DNA of 20,319 nucleotides from Litoreibacter sp. (GTDB taxonomy: Bacteria > Pseudomonadota > Alphaproteobacteria > Rhodobacterales > Rhodobacteraceae): assembly GCA_013042765.1 (NCBI GenBank), contig JABDPP010000105.1:1-20319 (forward strand), given 5' to 3'. The notes beneath the pieces are model-generated. The model saw only the letters and a program-made list of their open reading frames with translations. It did not search any database and had not been told where the DNA came from. This document shows, piece by piece, positions 15,893 to 20,319 of this stretch (the stretch's first letter is position 1; the number at the start of each line of letters is the position of its first letter). Both the position numbers and the translations under genes were made by a program.

Positions 15893-16945
15893 ATGGCCGA
15901 GGCCGCACAAAATACCGCTGACCCTGCTGCGGCCTTCACCCCACGGGTGTTTTCGGGCATCCAGCCTTCGGGCGGGTTGACGCTGGGCAACTATCTTGGC
16001 GCCATCAAGCGCTTCGTTGAGATGCAGGGCGGCGCCTACGAGACGATTTATTGCATGGTCGATCTGCACGCGATCACGGTCTGGCAGGATCCTGCCACAT
16101 TGGCGCGCAACACGCGCGAGCTTTGTGCCGGGTTCATCGCCAGTGGCATCGATCCAGAACAGTCGATCCTGTTCAACCAGTCACAGGTGCCCGAGCATGC
16201 GCAGCTGGCATGGATCTTCAACACCATTGCCCGGATGGGCTGGCTGAACCGGATGACGCAGTTCAAGGACAAGGCCGGCAAGAACCGCGAGAACGCTTCG
16301 GTCGGGCTTTTCGCCTATCCTGCGCTGATGGCGGCGGACATTCTCGTCTACCACGCAACTCATGTGCCTGTCGGCGAGGACCAGAAACAGCATCTGGAAC
16401 TGACGCGCGACATCGCGGCCAAGTTCAACCATGATTACGGCGTCGATTTTTTCCCGATCACCGAGCCGGTGATCGAAGGGGCCGCCACCCGGGTGATGAG
16501 CCTGCGCGACGGGTCCAAGAAGATGTCGAAATCCGATCCCTCCGATATGAGCCGGATCAACATGACCGACGACGCCGATGCCATTGCCCAGAAGATCCGC
16601 AAGGCGCGGACCGATCCCGAGGCGCTGCCGTCCGAGATCGCGGGGCTTGAAGGCCGGGCAGAGGCACGCAACCTCGTAAATATCTACGCGGCGCTGTCGG
16701 ATCAGGATGTCGAGCAGGCGTTGCGCGAGGTGGGCGGCAAGCAGTTTTCCGAGTTCAAGCCGCTTCTGGCCGAACTGGCGGTGGCCAAGCTGGCCCCGAT
16801 CTCGGGCGAGATGGCGCGGCTGATGGAAGACACGGCGGAGATCGACCGGATCCTTAAGCGCGGCGCCGAACGGGCGCGCTCCATCGCGGCGCCGATCCTG
16901 AAAGACACCTACGAGATCGTGGGGCTGGTGGGCGCCGGAAGCTAA
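15893..16945 (+). CDS. trpS: Tryptophan-tRNA ligase
   Basis: Class I aminoacyl-tRNA synthetase charging tRNA-Trp. From ATG 15893 it has 350 residues. Visible: [16 protein letters not shown] 21-36, which contains the HIGH-equivalent [51 protein letters not shown] in the tryptophan pocket region, and KMSKS 210-214. The frame extends ten codons further to a GTG at 15863, but ATG 15893 has GGAG seven bases upstream. It is transcribed divergently from the rhomboid-like gene, with 75 bases between starts. The 125 bases downstream, before the aminotransferase gene, show no clear terminator or RNA gene. Confidence 0.97.
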   Translation: MAEAAQNTADPAAAFTPRVFSGIQPSGGLTLGNYLGAIKRFVEMQGGAYETIYCMVDLHAITVWQDPATLARNTRELCAGFIASGIDPEQSILFNQSQVPEHAQLAWIFNTIARMGWLNRMTQFKDKAGKNRENASVGLFAYPALMAADILVYHATHVPVGEDQKQHLELTRDIAAKFNHDYGVDFFPITEPVIEGAATRVMSLRDGSKKMSKSDPSDMSRINMTDDADAIAQKIRKARTDPEALPSEIAGLEGRAEARNLVNIYAALSDQDVEQALREVGGKQFSEFKPLLAELAVAKLAPISGEMARLMEDTAEIDRILKRGAERARSIAAPILKDTYEIVGLVGAGS

Positions 16946-17070
16946 GCGGCCTGCCCCTTCTGCACCCCGGCAAACACGACGCGGCGACCCCGCGGATCCC
17001 GCCGGGAGTGCTCGCGTATGGACGGCTGCTTTTTCCCGCCCTATCGTGCGGCGCGACTCGGGAGGAAATC

Positions 17071-17934
17071 ATGGCTTCAGGCACCAATATCCGGACTTAC
17101 TTCAAGGGCATCTGGCATCAGGGCGATCTGCCGGTCATGAATGCTGCCGATCACGGCGCGTGGCTGGGCACAAACGTGTTTGACGGCGCGCGGTATTTCG
17201 AAGGCGTGGCGCCCGATCTCGACCGCCATTGCGCGCGGGTCAACCGCTCGGCCGAGGCGTTGATGATCACCCCCACGGTGAGCACCGAAGAGATGGTCCG
17301 TCTGATCCGCGAAGGTCTTGCGGCCTGCTCCAAGGAAGCCGCTGTCTATATCCGCCCGATGTATTGGGCGCTGGACGGCAACGAGCTTGTGGTCGCCCCG
17401 AAAGAGGGCGCAACCGGCTTTGCGATCTGTCTGGAAGAGATCCCGATGGCGCCGCAAGGCACCTCCACCACGCTCACGCGGACCAGTTTCCGCCGTCCGG
17501 TGCTGGAGGACAACGTGGTCAATGCCAAGGCGGGCTGTCTTTACCCCAACAACGCGCGGATGCTGCAGGAGGTGCGGGCCAAGGGCTACGGCAACGCGCT
17601 GGTGGCCGATGCGATGGGCAATGTCGCGGAATCCGCGACCGCGAACGTGTTCATGGTCCGCGACGGGGAGGTGTTCACACCGATCGCCAATGGCACGTTT
17701 CTGGCCGGGATCACCCGGGCCCGCCATATCGAGAACCTGCGCGCCGACGGGATCTCCGTCCATGAAACCGTGCTGACATTCGACGATTTCCACGGGGCGG
17801 ACGAGGTTTTCCTGAGCGGCAACATGTCCAAGGTCACACCGGTGCGGGAATTTGACGGAACGCATTACAATTCGGGCCCGATCACGGAGCGCACGCGGCA
17901 GCTTTACTGGGACTGGGCGCTCGCCACAGGCTAG
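17071..17934 (+). CDS. Branched-chain-amino-acid aminotransferase-like protein (PLP fold type IV)
   Basis: 287 residues of the class IV aminotransferase family (IlvE / D-amino-acid transaminase / aminodeoxychorismate lyase). The PLP lysine is Lys153 in NAKAGCLYPNN; Glu187 in NVAESATANVF and GTFLAGITR 208-216 are the usual cofactor and phosphate contacts. The N-terminal VFDGARYFEG (37-45) with Arg-Tyr-Phe-Glu-Gly resembles branched-chain transaminases, so exchange between Leu/Ile/Val and 2-oxoglutarate is the most likely reaction. A D-amino-acid or aromatic specificity cannot be excluded, so no gene symbol is given. The frame is open to a GTG at 17008, but ATG 17071 has GGAGGAA just upstream. 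It seems to be transcribed on its own. Confidence 0.9.
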   Translation: MASGTNIRTYFKGIWHQGDLPVMNAADHGAWLGTNVFDGARYFEGVAPDLDRHCARVNRSAEALMITPTVSTEEMVRLIREGLAACSKEAAVYIRPMYWALDGNELVVAPKEGATGFAICLEEIPMAPQGTSTTLTRTSFRRPVLEDNVVNAKAGCLYPNNARMLQEVRAKGYGNALVADAMGNVAESATANVFMVRDGEVFTPIANGTFLAGITRARHIENLRADGISVHETVLTFDDFHGADEVFLSGNMSKVTPVREFDGTHYNSGPITERTRQLYWDWALATG

Positions 17935-17986
17935 AGCGCGACCGGAGAAGATCCCCCTCGTGCATGCGTCGTCTGCAACGTGGTTG

Positions 17987-18015
17987 TTGCTTGCGTGGCG
18001 GGCTTGCTCCATGAT
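17987..18015 (+). promoter_or_regulatory. Possible promoter of the universal stress protein gene
   Basis: TTGCTT (17987-17992), a 17-base spacer, then CATGAT (18010-18015), about 21 bases before the ATG at 18037. The segment also contains CTTGCG followed by CTCCATGAT, which loosely resembles RpoH-type promoters (CTTG then a C-rich CCAT element). Both readings are weak matches, and position is the main argument. Confidence 0.25.
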
Positions 18016-18036
18016 TGATCTTCGGGAGGGCCCAGC

Positions 18037-18492
18037 ATGCGGAAGTTCTTAGTAGTACTCGATGACAGCCGCGAATGTTTGAACGCGATGCGGTTTGCCG
18101 CGATGCGCGCTGCCAATACGGGCGGTGGTGTGGAGGTTCTGGCGGTCATCCCGCCCGAGGAATTCAACCACTGGATCGGCGTCGGCGACATCATGCGCGA
18201 GGAAGCACGCGAACGCATTCTGGCGCATTTCGAGGTTTTCGCGAAATGGATGCGCGACAAGCAAGGTGTTGATCCGGAACTTGTGATCCGGGAAGGCGAA
18301 CCGGTGCCGGAGATCCTCGCACAAGTCCGTGACGACCCGGATGTGGGCGTGCTCGTTCTGGGCGCGGGGACAAGCAAACAAGGCCCCGGCCCGCTGGTGA
18401 CGGAGCTTTCGCGCAGTTCCGGCAACTTGCCGATGCCGATCACGATCGTTCCGGGCGAGTTGACCAAGGAACAGCTTGAAGCGGTCTGCTGA
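18037..18492 (+). CDS. Universal stress protein (UspA family)
   Basis: 151 residues, a single Usp domain. The N-terminus MRKFLVVLDDSRECLNAMRFAA has the first beta strand and the Asp-Ser pair typical of the nucleotide pocket; LVLGAGTSKQGPGPLVTEL (107-125) and PITIVPG (134-140) are the last strands. The canonical ATP-binding loop G-x2-G-x9-G-(S/T) is not clearly present, so nucleotide binding is uncertain. Family members are cytoplasmic dimers induced by stress or growth arrest. A GGGAGGG ribosome site precedes the ATG. It lies between the aminotransferase and nfuA with gaps of about 100 bases on each side, so it is probably monocistronic. Confidence 0.9.
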   Translation: MRKFLVVLDDSRECLNAMRFAAMRAANTGGGVEVLAVIPPEEFNHWIGVGDIMREEARERILAHFEVFAKWMRDKQGVDPELVIREGEPVPEILAQVRDDPDVGVLVLGAGTSKQGPGPLVTELSRSSGNLPMPITIVPGELTKEQLEAVC

Positions 18493-18510
18493 TTTTTCGG
18501 GGAAAACCGT

Positions 18511-18524
18511 TAAACTTCAGTTTA
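18511..18524. repeat. Perfect 14-base palindrome overlapping the Irr-like box
   Basis: TAAACTTCAGTTTA has six-base arms around a TC centre, within the region upstream of nfuA. It shares its last four bases (TTTA) with the Irr-box-like palindrome at 18521-18537. It might be a second operator or simply AT-rich upstream DNA. Confidence 0.35.
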
Positions 18525-18537
18525 GAACAATTCCAAA
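18521..18537 (+). promoter_or_regulatory. Irr-box (iron control element)-like operator upstream of nfuA
   Basis: TTTAGAA-CAA-TTCCAAA is a 7-3-7 palindrome with one mismatch. It closely matches the alphaproteobacterial iron control element recognised by Irr (TTTAGAA-N3-TTCTAAA type). It ends three bases before a TTGACT -35 element at 18541. Irr is a heme-responsive Fur-family regulator of iron, heme and Fe-S genes, so control of an Fe-S scaffold gene fits. The palindrome is seen; the regulator is inferred. Confidence 0.6.
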
Positions 18538-18540
18538 CCG

Positions 18541-18570
18541 TTGACTTGCGGCGGGGGACTGCTCATATCT
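18541..18570 (+). promoter_or_regulatory. Putative housekeeping-type promoter of nfuA
   Basis: TTGACT (18541-18546) matches five of six bases of the -35 consensus. A 17- or 18-base GC-rich spacer leads to CATATC or ATATCT (18564-18570) as a weak -10, about 26 bases before the nfuA ATG at 18596. The Irr-like box abuts the -35 on the upstream side. Confidence 0.5.
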
Positions 18571-18595
18571 TTGGAGACAGGAAAAGGGATCACCC

Positions 18596-19156
18596 ATGTT
18601 TATCCAAACCGAATCCACGCCGAACCCGGCGACCCTCAAATTTCTCCCCGGCCAGACAGTTCTGGACGCGGGCACCGCTGATTTTCCAAGCCCCGATACG
18701 GCAGACAAATCCCCGCTGGCGACGCGCATCTTTGCCATCAGTGGCGTGACCGGCGTCTTTCTCGGCAATGATTTCGTCACCGTGACGAAAGACGAAAGCA
18801 TCGAGTGGGATCACATCAAGCCGTCGATCCTTGGCGCCGTGATGGAGCATTTCCAGTCGGGCCAGCCGGTCATGACCGGTGAAGTGGCAGCCTCGGGCCA
18901 TGCTGAGCACACCGGCGAGAACGCCGAAATCGTAGGCCAGATCAAAGAGCTTCTGGACACCCGCGTGCGCCCCGCCGTGGCACAGGATGGTGGCGACATC
19001 ACCTTTCACGGCTTTGAGCGCGGCGTCGTCTACCTGCACATGCAAGGCGCCTGTGCCGGTTGCCCGTCCTCGACCCTGACCCTGAAAATGGGGATCGAGA
19101 ACCTGCTGCGCCATTACATCCCGGAAGTGATTGAGGTGCGCCCGGTTGCAGCCTGA
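18596..19156 (+). CDS. NifU/Nfu family Fe-S cluster carrier protein
   Basis: 186 residues with the two-domain Nfu1/HIRIP5 layout: an N-terminal Nfu domain (about 1-88: MFIQTESTPNPATLKFLPG..., FLGNDFVTVTKDE) and a C-terminal NifU-like domain (about 110-182) with RPAVAQDGGDITFHGF and the cluster-binding GACAGCPSS, Cys153 and Cys156. Such proteins hold a [4Fe-4S] cluster as dimers and pass it to apo-enzymes. It is cytoplasmic. It leads the nfu-tsaB-rimI run; the probable tsaB start overlaps its end. An Irr-box-like palindrome and a -35 element upstream suggest control by iron or heme status. The ATG is preceded by AAAAGGG. Confidence 0.94.
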   Translation: MFIQTESTPNPATLKFLPGQTVLDAGTADFPSPDTADKSPLATRIFAISGVTGVFLGNDFVTVTKDESIEWDHIKPSILGAVMEHFQSGQPVMTGEVAASGHAEHTGENAEIVGQIKELLDTRVRPAVAQDGGDITFHGFERGVVYLHMQGACAGCPSSTLTLKMGIENLLRHYIPEVIEVRPVAA

Positions 19157-19841
19157 CCCGACGATTCTGGCGTTTGACACATCGGCCGCGCATTGCGCGG
19201 CCGCTTTGCTGAAAGACGGCAGTATCTGTGGTGAGGCGCTGGAGCATCTCTCGCGCGGACAGGCTGAACGCCTGATGCCAATGCTCGAAGACGTGCTGGC
19301 GAAACAGGCGATCGACTGGAACGATCTGGACGCGATTGCGGTGGGCATTGGTCCGGGGAATTTTACCGGTATCCGCATCTCCGTCTCCGCAGCCCGCGGA
19401 TTGTCGCTGGCGCTTGGCATTCCGGCGCTGGGTGTCTCCCTGTTTGAGGTCATGCGCCAGTGTGGCGACGTGGATGCCGCGGCACCACCCGCGTCTGAGC
19501 TTGTCAGCCTCGAAGCGCCGCGTGGAACAGTCTATGTGCAGGCATTTCGCGGAGGCGAGCCGTACGGAGCGCCGCGCCAGATTGACCCCGAAGCCCCGCC
19601 CGAAGATCTGGGACTGACCGAGGCCGCGCGCGTCATTGGCAACCGCGCAGAGGACATCGCCCCGCCCTTCAAGGCCGAGGCCCGCCCAGCTGTCCTGAGC
19701 AATATTGCCGAGCATATCGCGCAGATCGCACAAGCGCGGCTTGCAGGCGACACCGGAACGCCGGCGCGCCCTGCCCCGCTTTACGTCCGGCCCGCCGATG
19801 CCGCGCCACCCCGCGACCCGGCCCCCGTGATCCTGCCATGA
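19146..19841 (+). CDS. tsaB: tRNA N6-threonylcarbamoyladenosine biosynthesis protein TsaB
   Basis: ASKHA-fold partner of TsaD in making t6A37 of ANN-decoding tRNAs. From TTG 19146 it has 231 residues, family-typical. Visible: ILAFDTSAAHCAAALL (7-22) for the first nucleotide-fold strand, SRGQAERLMPMLEDVL (36-51), and GIGPGNFTGIRISVSAARGLS (67-87), the family signature. No ATG is available near the start. TTG 19146 has GAGGTG (19133-19138) seven bases upstream inside the end of nfu, so the genes overlap by 11 bases; an in-frame TTG at 19131 is the alternative. Its TGA overlaps the rimI ATG (19838-19841). The C-terminal third is proline- and alanine-rich. Confidence 0.93.
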   Translation: MQPDPTILAFDTSAAHCAAALLKDGSICGEALEHLSRGQAERLMPMLEDVLAKQAIDWNDLDAIAVGIGPGNFTGIRISVSAARGLSLALGIPALGVSLFEVMRQCGDVDAAAPPASELVSLEAPRGTVYVQAFRGGEPYGAPRQIDPEAPPEDLGLTEAARVIGNRAEDIAPPFKAEARPAVLSNIAEHIAQIAQARLAGDTGTPARPAPLYVRPADAAPPRDPAPVILP

Positions 19842-20278
19842 CACCCGCGCAACTGGCCCGGCTTCACGCCCGTGCCTTCACATTTCCAAGACCCTGGAGC
19901 GAACAGGAATTCGCGGAGCTTCTGGAGCAACCGGGTGTCTTTCTGCTGACCGGTGCTCAGGGTTTCCTGCTGGGGCGCGTGATCGCAGATGAAGCCGAGT
20001 TGCTGACACTGGCTGTGGACCCGGACCACCGCCGTCAGGGCATCGGACAGGCGCTTGTCGCGAAATTCCTTATTGAAAGTGCGACCCGGGGAGCGGTTAC
20101 AGCTTTCCTCGAAGTGGCCGCAGACAATGCGCCGGCGCTGATGCTCTACCAGACCGCAGGGTTCGAGCAGGCCGGGTGCCGCAACGCCTATTACATCGGC
20201 CCTGTGGGCCGAAAACTCGATGCGAGGGTCTTGAGGCGCGATCTGTCGCCCGCCGAAGCGGCCGCAAAAGCGCCGTAA
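19838..20278 (+). CDS. rimI: RimI-like ribosomal protein/N-terminal GNAT acetyltransferase
   Basis: 146 residues of the GNAT fold. Visible: LLTLAVDPDHRRQGIGQALV (55-74) with the acetyl-CoA pyrophosphate loop RRQGIG 65-70, LEVAADNAPALMLYQTAGF (91-109), and the RimI-type end GCRNAYYIGP (113-122). RimI acetylates the N-terminus of ribosomal protein S18 in E. coli; substrates of alphaproteobacterial members are less certain. Its ATG overlaps the tsaB stop by four bases, and tsaB-rimI adjacency is widespread, which supports the name. Confidence 0.88.
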   Translation: MTPAQLARLHARAFTFPRPWSEQEFAELLEQPGVFLLTGAQGFLLGRVIADEAELLTLAVDPDHRRQGIGQALVAKFLIESATRGAVTAFLEVAADNAPALMLYQTAGFEQAGCRNAYYIGPVGRKLDARVLRRDLSPAEAAAKAP

Positions 20279-20285
20279 CGTAAGC

Positions 20286-20318
20286 CTCTGAAATCGCTCT
20301 GCTGAGTGAGGTTCAGAG
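20286..20318. repeat. Inverted repeat after rimI at the window edge
   Basis: CTCTGAA (20286-20292) and TTCAGAG (20312-20318) are perfect seven-base inverted arms separated by 19 bases. It could be part of a terminator or an operator for the next gene. The window ends one base later, so the structure may be incomplete. Confidence 0.3.
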
Positions 20319-20319
20319 C

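Noticed and set aside
15818..16069. N-terminal extension of the rhomboid-like gene by 84 codons
   Set aside because: It overlaps the start of trpS and the divergent promoter region, and the extra residues are Arg/Cys/His-rich without family likeness.
17077..18012. A 311-codon open frame on the minus strand
   Set aside because: It is antisense to the aminotransferase gene, which has all its cofactor residues; no motif is visible in the antisense frame.
18494..18510. Hairpin after the universal stress protein gene (TTTTC-GGG-GAAAA)
   Set aside because: The stem is only five mostly A-T pairs with no following T-run, so a terminator call is not supported.

Overview
The window is a dense stretch of GC-rich chromosome from an alphaproteobacterium, most likely the Rhodobacteraceae (Roseobacter/Rhodobacter group). 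The reasons are an RpoHII-type heat-shock sigma factor preceded by a TGATCC-N18-TAACAC promoter (the RpoE/ECF11 type), a glnD-murJ pair, an nfuA-tsaB-rimI cluster behind an Irr-box-like palindrome, a rhomboid homologue that looks catalytically dead, and an intergenic hairpin followed by GGATATTT that I recall as common in this family. All genes look chromosomal and core. I see no mobile element, CRISPR array, prophage, tRNA or rRNA, and no gene-free stretch longer than about 130 bases.

Layout. (1) Positions 1-3732, minus strand: rpoHII, chaN-like, coaBC, dut and the start of a membrane-anchored protein (probably HesA/MoeB/ThiF family) that runs off the left edge. Overlapping or closely spaced junctions suggest one operon, read right to left from the stress promoter at 3783-3812. 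(2) 3827-7253, plus: cobU/cobP, a CobC-like histidine phosphatase, a glutathione S-transferase and the comM-type AAA ATPase. (3) 7250-9482, minus: rsmI, yraN, gshB. The gshB and comM stop codons interlock in a shared CTAG. (4) 9580-15072, plus: an LpoA-like lipoprotein, glnD and murJ, joined by overlaps. (5) 15128-15817, minus: the rhomboid-like membrane protein. (6) 15893-20278, plus: trpS, a branched-chain-type aminotransferase, a universal stress protein, then the Fe-S scaffold nfuA with tsaB and rimI.

Themes. Oxidative and heat stress appear in rpoHII under an RpoE-type promoter, gshB, the GST and Usp. Iron, heme and Fe-S handling appear in the ChaN-like protein and in nfuA. Envelope building appears in the LpoA-like protein and MurJ. 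The remainder is cofactor synthesis (CoA, cobalamin, possibly molybdopterin or thiamine), nitrogen sensing (GlnD), and translation or tRNA quality (TrpS, RsmI, TsaB, RimI). I found no clearly new multi-gene system. The points most worth a second look are the two regulatory sites, the apparent pseudo-rhomboid, and the sigma-factor-led metabolic operon.
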